From Sepioteuthis lessoniana (Eukaryota; Mollusca; Cephalopoda; Myopsida; Loliginidae), in NCBI GenBank assembly GCA_963585895.1, contig OY757921.1, positions 82,876,374-82,940,373 on the forward strand: DNA of 64,000 nucleotides, given 5' to 3'. The position numbers were made by a program, and so were the translations under genes. Of this stretch, positions 21,010 to 31,994 are shown one piece after another. Below the pieces are notes generated by a model, which did no database searches, was not told where the DNA came from, and worked only from the letters and a program-made list of their open reading frames with translations. The stretch's first letter is position 1, and each line of letters starts with the position of its first letter.

Positions 21010-21240
21010 ATATCAAAAGTTTACCAAAAAATATTGAGTGGAACAGGTTTGAATAGCCTGTAGTTATTTAGTAATTATTTTGGCCATCTTTCCACAGTCA
21101 GCAAATTTTGTCACAATTGATAAAATCAGCCTATATGTTTTTTTTCTATTTTTTTTTTATTTTAGTCTTATGAATTTTTTTATGGTATAACAAGTATATG
21201 TAAAATAGAAATTCTAGATTTTCCTGTCAACATGTCTTAG
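21010..21240. other. unassigned AT-rich sequence
   Basis: Nothing recognised. Confidence 0.3.
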
Positions 21241-21244
21241 CTGA

Positions 21245-21360
21245 CTGTATCCCATGTGAAGGTGTAAGACCCCCTCTTATCCCCCAAAACAAGGTATCCT
21301 GGGTATGATACTAAACTGTATTAGATAGTGAGGCTTAATTTCTGGAGATCTGGGGATTTG
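21245..21360 (+). mobile_element. Element C 5' fragment
   Basis: GGTGTAAGACCCCC, GGTATCCTGGGTATGATACT and TAGATAGTGAGGC match the forward 5' block. It stops where the reversed tails begin. Confidence 0.6.
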
Positions 21361-22168
21361 GTTAGGTTTTGATTTGCTTTAGTTTTCTGGCATATCAATC
21401 ATTGTTGGTTATCTAATGCCAAATCCTCTTTATACATATATATTAAATATATATGATTTGGTTTTATGGCATATCAACTATTGTAGGTTATTTATTGCCA
21501 ATCTTTTTAATACATATATATTTAATATATATAATTTGATTTGGTTTGGTTTTATGGCATATCAATAATTGTAGGTTATTTAATGCCAAATTCTGTTTAT
21601 AAACATATATTAAATATATATCATTTGCTTTGGTTTTATGGCATATCAGTCACTGTTGGTTATTTAATGCCAAATCCTGTTTTTACATATATATGAAATA
21701 TATGATTTGTAAATGCATTTCTTAGATACCCTCACTTAAAGGATCAAACAATTCTATTTCTTATAATTCAGTTTAAGATGAGTCAACAAAGTTAAAAGGT
21801 TCCAAGTATTACTATGTATCACTAACAATTCAATTAAACATCAGACATTTGTTTACACTCAGTTAAAGGTAAAAACAGTTCTATTTCAAACAATTCAATT
21901 TAGCATAAGTTATTTTTTCTACTCAGTTTAAATGTCAAACAGTTCTATTTGATCCATTGATGAGACTCTATCAGGTGCTACTACTGTGAATCAGAGTGGA
22001 CCTGGGAGCAATGGCTATGAAGGAGTACTCTGCATTCCTCAAAGCTACAGCATAACTGAAGCCTCGTCATCAGATAGTTTAATGGTTTAATGTCATATCC
22101 GGAACACTCATTGTTTTTTTTTACCTCAGCAGAGATTCAGTCAGTGTATTCTACAGTCTCAGCTGACT
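21361..22168 (-). mobile_element. Element C copy with four tandem tail units
   Basis: The reversed tail (TTTTATGGCATATCA ... GGTTATTTAATGCC plus a TA-rich spacer) is repeated four times, with GGCATATC at 21,389, 21,468, 21,555 and 21,640 (spacing 79-87 bp). The body and the conserved 5' block follow, to about 22,168 (TTCTACAGTCTCAGCTGACT). Confidence 0.8.
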
Positions 22169-22445
22169 GGGCTCGGAGATCTGAAAAGTGTGGAATACCC
22201 CTTAATTGCCATTACACCCAGGTACACTCTGAGCCAGAGTGGTAAGACCTGTTGAGGTCCCATCTATAAAAACACTATTAACAATTATTTATATATAATA
22301 AGACTATGTACAAAATAACATCTTAAGAAACAACTACTCAAAAATATAGATATGAACGTACAATGAATGTGATTTCCTAACAGAAATTGCATCCACTGCA
22401 TGTTCATAAAATAACTTGATGCATTGACATGCCTTTAAAATCAAT
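22169..22445 (+). mobile_element. Element C tail-variant copy, opposite orientation
   Basis: GGAGATCTGAAAAGTGTGG, ACACCCAGGTACACTCTGAG, then CTTAAGAAACAACTACTC and ACATGCCTTTAAAATCAATC. It joins the preceding copy 5' end to 5' end, giving an inverted pair. Confidence 0.7.
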
Positions 22446-22449
22446 CAAT

Positions 22450-22860
22450 CAATACAATCAGGCCAAATTATTGAGCAAAGCATGAATTACTTGTCTTAAT
22501 TAGCAAAGTTTCACAGTTTAAGCATTTTAAAACTAGCATAGCCTACATTGTTACTTGCAGTCATCAGCACACTCAGAATGTCTCTGAACAGGTAAATTTG
22601 CTATATTGGCTAGAAATTTCTTGCCAATCTGTGCATGCTAGAGTACAAACTAAACTATACTTTCTGCAAAAAATAACTCATGATATTGTAGCATAATCTG
22701 TGGGTATATTGAACAACCTCCAGGAGTTTCTGCGGAGCTGATAGGCAGATCTTCTCATATAAACGACTATAGTTTTGACAGAGAATTTGAACCTGTTCCA
22801 CTTGATATTTTTTGATAAACTTTTGACTTTGTTTCAATTTTGTTGTAATTTATCTTTCAG
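22450..22860. other. unassigned, ends in a splice-acceptor-like tract
   Basis: No repeat recognised. The last 20 nt (TGTTGTAATTTATCTTTCAG) are a good acceptor context. Confidence 0.35.
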
Positions 22861-22889
22861 CAGTTGCCTGTCCTGAAAAATATGCTAAG
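22861..22889 (+). other. candidate 29-nt micro-exon
   Basis: A pyrimidine-rich tract ending TTTCAG precedes CAGTTGCCTGTCC...TATGCTAAG, followed by GTAAGCAAA, a near-consensus donor (AAG|GTAAGC). Both signals are stronger than usual for this AT-rich window. Protein content is too short to identify. Confidence 0.35.
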
Positions 22890-23062
22890 GTAAGCAAATA
22901 ACATAGATATGATATTAAACAATTTTTTATTGATTTAACATATGAGTAAGAAATGTTTCTATTTATATATATATAGTGCATGATCTGAAAAAAAATATCC
23001 CATGATAAACAAATAAAACTGTTTTGATGCAAGATAAAAAGTAATAATTTTTAATAATTTAA

Positions 23063-23492
23063 CATATAAACAAGAAGTTAAATGTCAAAACATTTCTAAA
23101 TCAAACAATTCAGTTTAGTGTAAGTACAATTTCATTTCAAGCAATTTAGTTTAGCATGAGTACACAGTTTAATTGTCAAAATATTTCTATTTCAACCTAT
23201 TCATTTTAGAGTTCAAAACAGTTCTAATTCAAACAATTCAATTTAGCATAAGTTTGCTGTTTATTCTATTTAACCCATAGATAGGGCCCTAATAGGTGCC
23301 ACCATTCCAGGCCAGAGTGGACCTGGGAGTAATGGCAGTGAAGGAGTGCTCTGCATTTCCCAAAGCCCCAGCATTACTGGAACCTCACCATCATACTGTT
23401 TAGTGTCATATCCAGGACACTCGTTGGGGTCTTACTCCTCTGCAGAGATGCAGCTGGTATATTCTACAGCCCCAGCCAACTGAGCAATACAC
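23063..23492 (-). mobile_element. Element C copy
   Basis: Subunits of CAATTCAGTTTAGTGTAAGT type, then TTTAACCCATAGATAGGGCC, AGAGTGGACCTGGGAG, CACCATCATACTG and ATTCTACAGCCCCAGCC. No tail at its left end. Confidence 0.75.
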
Positions 23493-23928
23493 AGATTTAA
23501 TGTCAAAACTGTTTTATTTCAGATAATTCAGTTAAACATAAGTACACAGCTTAGATGTAAAAACAGTTTTATTTCGAGCAATTCAGTTTAGCATAAGTAC
23601 ACAGTTTAAATGTCAAAACAGTTCTATTTTAAACAATTCAGTTTAGCATAAATATGCAGTTTAAATGCAAAAAACAGTAAACTCAAGAAACCATGGTTTA
23701 GTTCTATTTAACCTATAGATAGGACACTTCTCAGATGCTACCACTCCGGGCATGAGAGGACCTGGGAGCGATGGCAATAAAGGGGTACTCCACATTCCCC
23801 AAAGCTCCAGCATTACTGGAACCCCACCATCAGATTGTTTAGTGTCATATTCAGGACACTCGTTGGAGGGGGTCTTACCTCTCTGTAGAGGTGTTGTTGG
23901 TTTATTCTACTGCCCCAGCTGACTGGGC
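23493..23928 (-). mobile_element. Element C copy in tandem with the previous one
   Basis: Starts ATACACAGATTTAATGTC, has three further subunits, then TTTAACCTATAGATAGG, GACCTGGGAGCGATGGC and TACTGCCCCAGCTGACTGGGC. Same orientation as its neighbour, so the pair is head-to-tail. Confidence 0.75.
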
Positions 23929-24120
23929 AAGTGGAGGAAAATGTCAAAGAGTCTATGAATCTATTTTACTACATCCACCCCACCACCATCCACTGTATCA
24001 TGACTGTCATTGAAAATCACCTTCTCCTCCTCCGAATTTCAAAACTCAACTGCCTGAATCTTAACTGACTATATTCAAATTTACTATTCCTTCAGCCAAA
24101 GTGACATCATCTCACCATAC

Positions 24121-24399
24121 CCGTGGTGTAATGGTTATCGTCGTAGGAAATGGACATGGCGACACAAGTTCAAATCCTGGACGAGGCTGATTGCATTTCA
24201 CATAGCACTAATACCCTTGGGAAAGGTATGAATCCAGTTATTCTCCCTCCAGCTATGAATAAATAGTAGGACAGACTGATTTCTTCAGCCTTGGTGTGGC
24301 AGCGAGTCTAGGAGAAGGAAAACTCTGAATTCAAACCTGTTAAACTCTGCTTAAAAATTGACCTTGTGTCATATCCTGCCTGAGCGGAGAGTAAATAGG
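24121..24399 (+). mobile_element. SINE-A copy with perfect 15-bp TSD
   Basis: Head CCGTGGTGTAATGGTTATCG (A box) and AGTTCAAATCCTGG (B box), complete central block, tail GCCTGAGCGGAGAGTAAATAG. ATCATCTCACCATAC lies at 24,106-24,120 and 24,400-24,414. It lacks only the first few head bases. The TSD defines the 3' end of the family exactly. Confidence 0.95.
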
Positions 24400-24414
24400 A
24401 TCATCTCACCATAC

Positions 24415-24740
24415 ATTGCATCATATCATCACTTCCCCATGTATCTCCACTTTCATTATGTCTTTATTTCACCTCAGTCAAATTCTATGACATGATGCAA
24501 ATGTATTTTATTTACATTTGGGTTTCCAGTGTGAAATAATAGGTGTCAATTTTATAACTTTGTGCACCCGCATACTGGACCCAGTACAATTAAACTAAGA
24601 GATCCCAGAACAGTTCACAACCTCACCAAACTAAATAATGAAATAATTAATATAATTTATAATCAGTAAAATAACTGATCATCACACTAATCATTTTACA
24701 TACATTTAAATTCCCCTAATCTTTATACACCTCTGAAGAA
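24415..24740. other. unassigned sequence
   Basis: No gene or repeat recognised. Confidence 0.3.
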
Positions 24741-24744
24741 CAAT

Positions 24745-25250
24745 TAAAGAAACAAAGAAAGAAAGAATGAAATTCAGAATGAAAGAAAAAATACATAAAG
24801 AAAGAAGAATGAAAGGAGAAAAAAGAAAGACTTAAAAGATGAACAAATTAAAGAAAAGAAAGAAACAATAAAATAAGAAAGAAAGAAAGAAAGAAAGAAA
24901 AAAACTAAAAAAGATGTGAGGAAAGAAGAATGGTATAAAAATGAAAAAAATGAAAGAAAAGAAGGACAAAGAAAAAGATGTGAAGAAAGAATAAATGTCT
25001 GAATGAATAGAAGAAAGATAATGAAAGAAAAAATGAAAGACAAAGAAAGACAAAGGTGTGAAGAAAGGTTGAAAGAAAAAAACAGTATGAAGATTTGAAG
25101 AAAAACAAAGAAAGAATAAAGCCAGAAAAAAAAAGAATGTAAAAAAGAAAGAATGAAATAAAATTTAAGAAAGATGCATTAGAAAATAAAAAGATGACAA
25201 TGGCTTGGGTACACAGACAAAATAATGAAAGAAAAGGAATTTTAAAAAGT
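24745..25250. repeat. polypurine tract, GAAA/GAAAG-rich
   Basis: About 500 bp with very few pyrimidines on the plus strand, with interrupted GAAA and GAAAGAAA units. It explains the Phe/Ser/Leu-rich minus-strand open frames, which are not genes. Confidence 0.85.
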
Positions 25251-25254
25251 TGTA

Positions 25255-26080
25255 ATCAAATGAAAATAATTTTGATATATTTAAAGGAAGATAAAGGAAA
25301 GTCGATTTTATTCACCGCTGAAATAAAATGAAGATTACAGATGTGAAATACACAAGGTCCCATTTTATTGATGAGATTTAATTTAACTGATATGTATTGT
25401 CTATTTATATTCATACTTTGAAAAAACAAAAGATATGTTGCAGTATTTGCCAAATTAGTAAAAAGTTGAAAATAAATTTGTTTCCTCATTTGGAAAAATA
25501 TTGACGTTTTAATCAGGAAATATACAATAAAAATATCAAATATTTTGAAACATGTCCATTGATGGTGAAAGTAAATTTAATTCAATGATTCAAAGAGAAA
25601 TGTATATACAAACGAAAGATATGACCAATGAAAACTGTTGATGTCATTTATACCTGTTGATATAAGTATTTATTAATTCATCTTCATCTGACATAAGGCA
25701 ACAAGTGTGATGTCTCCAGAAAACTATCAACTTTATTAAAGTATTAACTGTCAGGAAGTTTGTTAAACAGTGGTGTATCCTGAAAAACTTGAAGATGGAA
25801 TTAAAGATATTTAACAGTAATTAAAGATTAAATTAAATGCATCACATGACCTCCAAAATGTAAAGTGAATTTTTGTCAAGTGTTTGTATATTGGCAATCA
25901 ATCTCCAAGCATAACTTTCAAAATAAAATTTAACAAATTCAAAAATATTTGTCATTAAATTATATTAATAAATTATTTGAATTATTAAATCATAATGTTA
26001 ATGTCATTATTCAAGATCCATGATAATAGGTAAGGATTTCAACTGAATCCAAATAATAAATAAACAAATAAATATATAAT
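25255..26080. other. unassigned AT-rich sequence
   Basis: No repeat, RNA or coding stretch recognised. Confidence 0.35.
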
Positions 26081-26084
26081 GACC

Positions 26085-26335
26085 CATTGGATAGAAGGTT
26101 TGCCAATGACCCGGGAGACCAGGGTTCAATCCCAGGTTAAGTCATAGAAAAGACTCAAAAAATGGTACTTAATACCTCCTTGCTTAGCACTCATCATTAT
26201 AAAGTACATATCAAGGTTAAAGTGGAACAATCCAGGGAAAGGAGTAGCACTCTCCCCTACATTTGGTGTTATAGATAATGAAAAGAGAGCCTTTGAGTCA
26301 CTCTCGACTATGGTCGCCAACTTTACTATATATAT
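26085..26335 (+). mobile_element. SINE-D copy, first of a pair
   Basis: Head damaged (CCCATTGGATAGAAGG), then GGGTTCAATCCCAGG, ACCTCCTTGCTTAGCACTC, tail GACTATGGTCGCCAACTTTA and (TA)n. Confidence 0.85.
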
Positions 26336-26600
26336 ATAACCAGCTCATTGGCCTAGTGGGTAGAGTGTTCCCCAATGGTCTGGGAGACCTGGGTTCAGTC
26401 CCAGGTCGGGTCATACCAAAGACTTGATACCTCCTTGCTTAACACTCAGCAATATAAGATACATATTGAGGGTAAAGGGGAGCAATCCAGGGAAAGGAGT
26501 AGCACTCATCCCTACACCTCGGTGTAATAGCTATTGAAAAGGGAGCATTCTGGTCACCTGCAACTATGGTCACCAACTTTACTTTACTTATATATATACA
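26336..26600 (+). mobile_element. SINE-D copy, second of a head-to-tail pair
   Basis: Head CCAGCTCATTGGCCTAGTGG follows directly on the (TA)n tail of the preceding copy; tail CAACTATGGTCACCAACTTT. The arrangement suggests insertion into the TA-rich tail of the first. Confidence 0.9.
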
Positions 26601-26774
26601 CTACAGGCAAACAAATATCAAAATATCCTTAGCATCCAGTAGTTATAAGCTATTTGCCTTGCCTCTGAAGTAACTGCTAATTCTTAATGCTTAGTGTATT
26701 TCTTGTCCAAATTTTTTTGCCAGGACTCATATTTGTCTGGTTCAATCCTCAGAAGGAGTAAAGGGTTGCTTATA

Positions 26775-26935
26775 GTCATTTTGCAAATTCGAGTTCTGCT
26801 ACTTGCCGTTCAAATTCAAGTTGTAAAAATCCAACACCAAAAGGCACAAACAGTGACAGATAGTAGTGACGAGGCAAATAATTAAGACTAATTTGTTCCA
26901 AAAACCTGGTCTATTTCATTATGTCAAGGGGGAAT
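26775..26935 (+). repeat. Repeat G, dispersed partial copy
   Basis: CATTTTGCAAATTCGAGTTC ... GCAAATAATTAAGACTAAT ... CCTGGTCTATTT matches 29,820-29,945, about 3 kb away. The rest of repeat G is missing here. Confidence 0.6.
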
Positions 26936-26939
26936 GGTA

Positions 26940-27350
26940 CTTTTTGGTTTAAGATTGTTTTAGATGAAATAAACAAGAGAATGACCAGGTCAGCAGAATG
27001 AAGGAAAGTGCAGCTTAACAAAAAAAAAGATAAATAAATAAATAAATGAAATCACCAGTCAGTTCACTCTCAGAGTAAATGACAAAAATCCCGGACAGCT
27101 TGGTGACTTTGAAGTCATGAAGATGATCTGGTAAGATTAAGTCCGAGGGTTTTTAGTAGTAAGACCCACTGTCTAAAAAATCAATTTTAAAAATAATAAT
27201 TTTTAGGATCTCAGGAAGAAAATAGTGGTGGGTGTCAATATGTGAACACGGAAAAGACTAGTGACTTCAGATGGATGTGAATGAAAGAAAAGAAGAGGGA
27301 ATAATTATAAGTAACAAGGTTTTAATTACCTGGTTTGCTTATTGTTGCGT
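26940..27350. other. unassigned sequence
   Basis: Nothing recognised. Confidence 0.3.
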
Positions 27351-27356
27351 TCTGGT

Positions 27357-27610
27357 TAGTGAACGCTAGTAATATTAAATAAAGAACAAACCACGATATG
27401 AGAGGAAATAGAGATATATTCTCAGGTAAAAGTATATACAATAGAGAGACTATTAGTAGACAAGAACATAGGATTAGTTAACTCTTGTAATATTAAATAA
27501 AGGACAAACCACAATATGAGAGGAAATAGAGATATATTCTCAGGAAAAAGTATATACAATAGAGAGACTATTAGTAGGCAAGAACTTAGGATTAGTGAAT
27601 ACAGAATAAA
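27357..27610. repeat. 118-bp tandem duplication
   Basis: GTAATATTAAATAAAGAACA...ACTATTAGTAGACAAGAAC is followed by a second, nearly identical copy starting 118 bp later (27,369 and 27,487). Confidence 0.85.
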
Positions 27611-27838
27611 GATATAGTCCAATGATAGTATTGACTTCCGTTATTACGGTAGCAAGTAAGGTGATCTAGTGCGATCTCCAGTCTCCAACACTCTAATACT
27701 ATTCCTATAAGAAGCTGCTCTTCCCCTTCTGGTCTGTTTTGGTATTAGTAGCGACTGCTGTATATGGCAGATGGACTAGTTCATTGTGTGGAAAAAGGTA
27801 GGTGATACCCAACGCTTATATATACAGAACTGTACCTT

Positions 27839-28080
27839 GATTTGATTTGGTTTCTTTGTTTAATGGCATATCAACATCCTTGGGTTATTAGATGCCATAT
27901 CTATCCTTCTGGAAAAAACAGTAGTGGAACTATTTAACCTATAGCTGTGAGGATAAGAGGGTTCATACCTTTCCCGTGGGTATTTGTCTGAAAGTGAACG
28001 TATAGCATGAATGGAATTTGAACTCGCTTCCTACTATTCTGCAGTCCATTGCTTTAAACATTACGCCACGAGGACACCCC
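27839..28080 (-). mobile_element. SINE-B copy, full length
   Basis: Reversed tail GGTTTCTTTGTTTAATGGC ... GGGTTATTAGATGCC, central block TTCATACCTTTCCCGTGGGTATTTG, B-box TTGAACTCGCTTCC reversed, and head ATTACGCCACGAGGACACCCC. No TSD recognised. Confidence 0.9.
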
Positions 28081-28084
28081 GCTG

Positions 28085-28625
28085 TATGGAGATATTGTTA
28101 GAGGATAGGTGACGGAAGTCATGGAGAGTATATAACTGAAAGTTTTGATCTCTCAAATCAAAGAGTCTAGTTCATATCTGAAGTGAACCACTAGAAAGAC
28201 CTGTCATTTCTTTCTCTCGCTTTATAGTCGATTGTATTTCGACTGGTTTTGAAGGAAAAATAATAAAAGATAGCAGTAACTGAAAATCTTTGTGTTTGTA
28301 TCAGATAAACACAACAAGCAAATATTTTTCATCAAGAAGAGAGCAAGGAGCCTGCTTGCTTTTCAAGAAAACAAGGAATAAATGAGAATTTGACCACCAT
28401 TTGCTGCAAGAACAGGTGAGGAACTGAGTTGTGCTTTGCGTGTTTCATTCTCCACTCTCCATACAGCGAGTCCAATGCTGACAATATGACATGCATTCAT
28501 CTGACTACAAGACACTCATCAATTTTTTTCCCATGGCTTCAAGAGAACAGAAGTTGTATGGTGACTTAGTCACATATATTCATTTGGCAATTGTGCAGAC
28601 ATGTTGCCTATTTAAGGCAGAAATC
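28085..28625. other. unassigned sequence
   Basis: No gene or repeat recognised. Confidence 0.3.
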
Positions 28626-28627
28626 TT

Positions 28628-28994
28628 TGGAATAGTCCATTTCTAATGCATTGTGTGGTTTATACCATTTTAAATGGTTGCAATGGTTTATACTATATCT
28701 TAAATAGACACCTTATCATTCGTCATTTAACATTTTTGACTGTTGTGTTTCCTCAAATTCACTTCATCAATTTATTGTGGAAAAAGATTACAGCAAATTG
28801 AATTTTGCATATGAGAAGCACAGATTTTCAAAGGCAAAAGTCTGCTAAAAAGTTACAAGTTTCTTTAGAATATAAATATAAATTCTCCAGATTTCCCTAT
28901 GATGCAACTGAAATAAATAATGTATTAAACTTAACAAATAAACAATTTAAAATTTGTATGGAATAATTTTTATTGAGGTAACAATGCTTACCTT
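28628..28994 (+). repeat. Repeat G, copy 1 (left of solo LTR)
   Basis: GGAATAGTC.ATTTCTAATG to GGAATAATTTTTATTGAGG...TGCTTACCTT aligns base by base with 29,951-30,320, apart from small indels. It continues on the other side of the LTR at 29,801. Confidence 0.88.
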
Positions 28995-29800
28995 TATAGC
29001 GATAATAATATTTGCTATTGTTTTTAGGTGAAGAAATGTATTCTTGCGCGTATGTCTTATTCCCTCGCTATTTGTTGTTGTTAATAAAGGAGGATGAAGA
29101 AGTAAGAAGACAAAGATGCCGTTAGCTTTTACATGAAGGTTTTTAATGGCAGCATGGAATAAAGTGTTTACATTTATGCTGCAAGTCTTGTAGGAAGGAA
29201 AGAAGTAAGTGAACAATTTGAAGTTATGATAGAGTTGAGAAAGCAGTGCATGTTGTTGGACGTGAGAGGGAGATATGTTCGCCATGGTTTAGCAAAAGTC
29301 GTGTTTGCTGTTTGAGGAGAGAAACGTTGAAGTCACCGTGAGTTTGTGTTTCTAGTTAATTCGGGGAGAGGCGTGAATGTCTCCAGAAAATGTTGCCCAT
29401 AGGTGAAATAGTCGCTAGGTGTTGGAGCGGAATTCGGCATCACAGTCGACATAGCCAATTTTGGGGGTGACGTAAAGTTGTTCCTGTGTGTGATGTATTG
29501 AATTTATTTAATTTATATTCAACTGGGATCCCTTGGTCTAAGAGAAATAGATGCAAGGGATCCATAAATTAGATAGGTTCTCTCATGTGTCCATGCTGCT
29601 GTTGCTGCTATTGAAGAGCAGCCAGTGAGACGTCTGCACTGAACAAAGTTGTTCAGCCAAAGAGAGTGTTTGACGGTTTTCCCCAATTACTGCCGCCCAG
29701 AAAGGTGATTCGGGATGAATAGGATAAATCATCCTGATTGGGTGAAATTATGTGTCAAATTAAATTACAAGACAAAAATACGAAAATTCCTTCTGCTACA
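28995..29800 (-). mobile_element. solo LTR, 806 bp, with 4-bp TSD and paralogous empty site
   Basis: On the minus strand it begins TGTAGCAGAAGG and ends TTATCGCTATA. CCTT flanks it on both sides (28,991-28,994 and 29,801-29,804). The duplicated host sequence at about 30,300-30,330 reads GCATACTTTGCTTCTTAGCA with no insert, against GCTTACCTT|insert|CCTTGCTTCTTAGCA here, so the borders are directly confirmed. A related copy lies at 50,812-51,568 on the other strand. Shared stretches include CACCCAATCAGGATGA.TTATCCTATTC and CCCAAAATTGGCTATGTCGA. A 4-bp TSD fits Gypsy-type integration. The minus-strand open frame at 28,947-29,285 lies partly inside and is not a gene. Confidence 0.85.
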
Positions 29801-29950
29801 CCTTGCTTCTTAGCAACACATGCCATTTTGTAAATTCAAGTTCTTCTACCAGTTGTCCAAATTAGACGTCAAAAGGCTCTAGAAAAGTATTAGTGACCTA
29901 GATTTACTCAGCAAATAGTTAAGACTAATCTGCAACCTGGTCTATTTAAC
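29801..29950 (+). repeat. Repeat G, continuation after the LTR
   Basis: CTTCTTAGCAACACATGCCATTTTGTAAATTC to TTTAACCTGGTCAAATC. The first part recurs at 30,316 and the rest at 26,775. Confidence 0.8.
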
Positions 29951-30340
29951 CTGGTCAAATCTTTGGAATAGTCGATTTCTAATGGTTAGTGTGGCTTGTA
30001 CCATTTCTAATGGGTAGTGCAGCCAATACTGTTTTCTAAATAGACACCTTAGCATTCATTATTTAACATTTTTGACTGTTGTGTTTCCTCAAATTCACTC
30101 TATGAATTTATCGTGGAAATTGAATTTTGTAGACTAGAAGTACAGATTTTCAAAGGCAAAAGTCTGCTAAAAAGTTACAAGTTTCTTTAGAATATAAATA
30201 TAAATTCTCCAGATCTCCCTATGATCCAACTGAAATAAATAATGTATTAAACTTAAATAAACATTTTAAAATTTGTATGGAATAATTTTTATTGAGTTAG
30301 CAATGCATACTTTGCTTCTTAGCAACACATGCCAGTGTTG
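29951..30340 (+). repeat. Repeat G, copy 2 (carries the empty site)
   Basis: Same sequence as 28,628-28,994 followed by CTTTGCTTCTTAGCAACACATGCC with no LTR. It marks a tandem segmental duplication of about 500 bp before LTR insertion. Confidence 0.88.
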
Positions 30341-30479
30341 TTAATCTCTACTCCATGATGAGGTGGTCTTTGCTAGTTCTTTTTATATTTCATTGTTAGT
30401 TTTAGTTTTGTGTGGCCTATCTATAATATACTAATCTGTCCCAGGAGATCAGGGCAACCATTTTTTTACAAAAAAGAGA

Positions 30480-30640
30480 GGTGTCAGGGATCAAAGTTTT
30501 CTATCTGTGAACATTCACTTGGAAAAGTTTCAAGTGTTCATTACTATAAATATAAATTAACTGAGTCTCCTTAAAGTATTGTGTAATACAACTGGAATAA
30601 ATAATACATTAAACTTAATAAAGATTTCTTTAATTTTATA
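30480..30640 (+). repeat. Repeat G, third, diverged partial copy
   Basis: ACTATAAATATAAATTAACTGAG ... AACTGGAATAAATAATACATTAAACTTAATAAA corresponds to the 3' part of copies 1 and 2. Confidence 0.6.
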
Positions 30641-30834
30641 AAACGAAGACACACCACTGATACACAGACTGTCTAGATTATAAGTCCATAGCCTATTCAT
30701 GAAAAAAAGGTTTTTTTGCCTCAAATACTTTTCAAAATACTCACCTTTGTTGTCAATGAATTAGATGCAGCAGTGAACATTAATCACATAAACCAAACAT
30801 TATATAGTGTGTGTCAGAAAAATTGATAGGATTT

Positions 30835-31300
30835 TATAATATAATATAGCTTCAAGTAACTATTCTTGATGCAAATGATTTACAGTTATATGATATCAAG
30901 TATTCCTATTAAACACAAATAATTTACAGTTATATGATATCAATTATTACTTTCTGATACAAATGATTTCCATACAGTAGTATAATTCCAAGTATTCTTA
31001 TCTATAATTATATGTTTTAAAGTAATTATATATATTTAATAAACATCTGTTTGGACACAGTTATATGATTTCAAGTAACTAATGGTAATCTTTAGTAAAG
31101 AATTATAGCTTCAAGTAACTGTTCTTAATACAAATAATTTACAGTTATATAATATCAATTATTACTTTCTAAGTATCAAGTATTTCTATCTATTGCTGAT
31201 AATTTGCACGCAGTTGAATAGTAATTCAATCTAAACCTAATAATTTTCAAGCAGATCTATTTGACCCATAGATGGAATCCTGAAAGGCACAACCAACTCT
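30835..31300 (-). mobile_element. Element C-like copy, internal subunits expanded
   Basis: Five or more subunits of AATTTACAGTTATATGATATCAA type, then AGATCTATTTGACCCATAGATGG. The conserved 5' block and the tail are absent. Confidence 0.55.
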
Positions 31301-31379
31301 TATTCAAATGATCTTAAATTTTAACATCATGTATTGAAATAACTAAAAATTCTGTGTTTTATTTATTTTTTCTTTTCAG

Positions 31380-31545
31380 GTATAGAGATGCCATTCACTG
31401 GAGAAGAAATGATGTTTTGTGCCTTCGGGTATTCTGAAACACAATTGATCAAGACAGCGCAGTATGGATTTGTAAGAGAATTTGCTAAAAATGCAGATTT
31501 GGATATGGCACAAAATTTTCAAGGAACTAGACAAATGACTTGATG
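31380..31545 (+). pseudogene. exon-like stretch resembling a transposase N-terminal HTH
   Basis: TTATTTTTTCTTTTCAG is a strong splice acceptor. The following 54 codons are open and include MPFTGEEMMFCAFGYSETQ and LIKTAQYGFVREFAKNAD, then TGA. The pattern MPFTxEEKxFCxLEYxxTQSxKTxQxxFxxxFxK is what I recall at the N-terminus of some Tc1/mariner-related transposases in animals. An AATAAA lies at 31,638. It could be a degenerate transposase start or an exonised one. No downstream catalytic region is seen. Confidence 0.4.
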
Positions 31546-31708
31546 TGTACCATGTCACAGGATGTATGCATATTGAAAACTTGTGAAATCCTTCATGAAA
31601 TCCACATACCTTAAAATTTCTCTTTCAAATTTTAATGAATAAACATTTTTAGACCGAACCCGGTACCTCTTTTGTTTCTGAGAATTAATTTTTATTTATT
31701 GCAGACTT

Positions 31709-31990
31709 CGGGGCCTGTGGCACAGCGGATAGAGGCGTTGAGTCTCTACGGTTTCAGGTGAGCATTGTCAGAAGATAGTGGTTTCAAATCCTTCCCAAGT
31801 CAGCCAGAGGTTTACTTGGTCAAAAACGTGGTGCGATAGACAACAACTATGGAAGGCAGTAATTACTGGGGATACAGTTACGAGACTCAGCATTCCTCTC
31901 TGAGGTCGTGGTAAATCACCTGAAGAAGGCCAGTGGTGAAATTTGGCCAAAACATAGTGAAAGAAGAAACAACACAAAAACTACCAAGAT
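31709..31990 (+). mobile_element. SINE-F, single copy, tRNA-derived
   Basis: GGGGCCTGTGGCACAGCGGAT (A box TGGCACAGCGG) and GTGGTTTCAAATCC (B box) form a tRNA-like head. The body contains AATCACCTGAAGAAGGCCAG and GAAATTTGGCCAAAACATAG, resembling the CCTGATGAAGG...GCCGAAAC motif of many animal SINE/LINE 3' regions. No other copy in this window. Confidence 0.65.
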
Positions 31991-31994
31991 GAGG

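Noticed and set aside
24745..25120. Several long minus-strand frames rich in Phe, Ser and Leu
   Set aside because: They are a by-product of the polypurine tract; the composition is low complexity and frames overlap in all registers.
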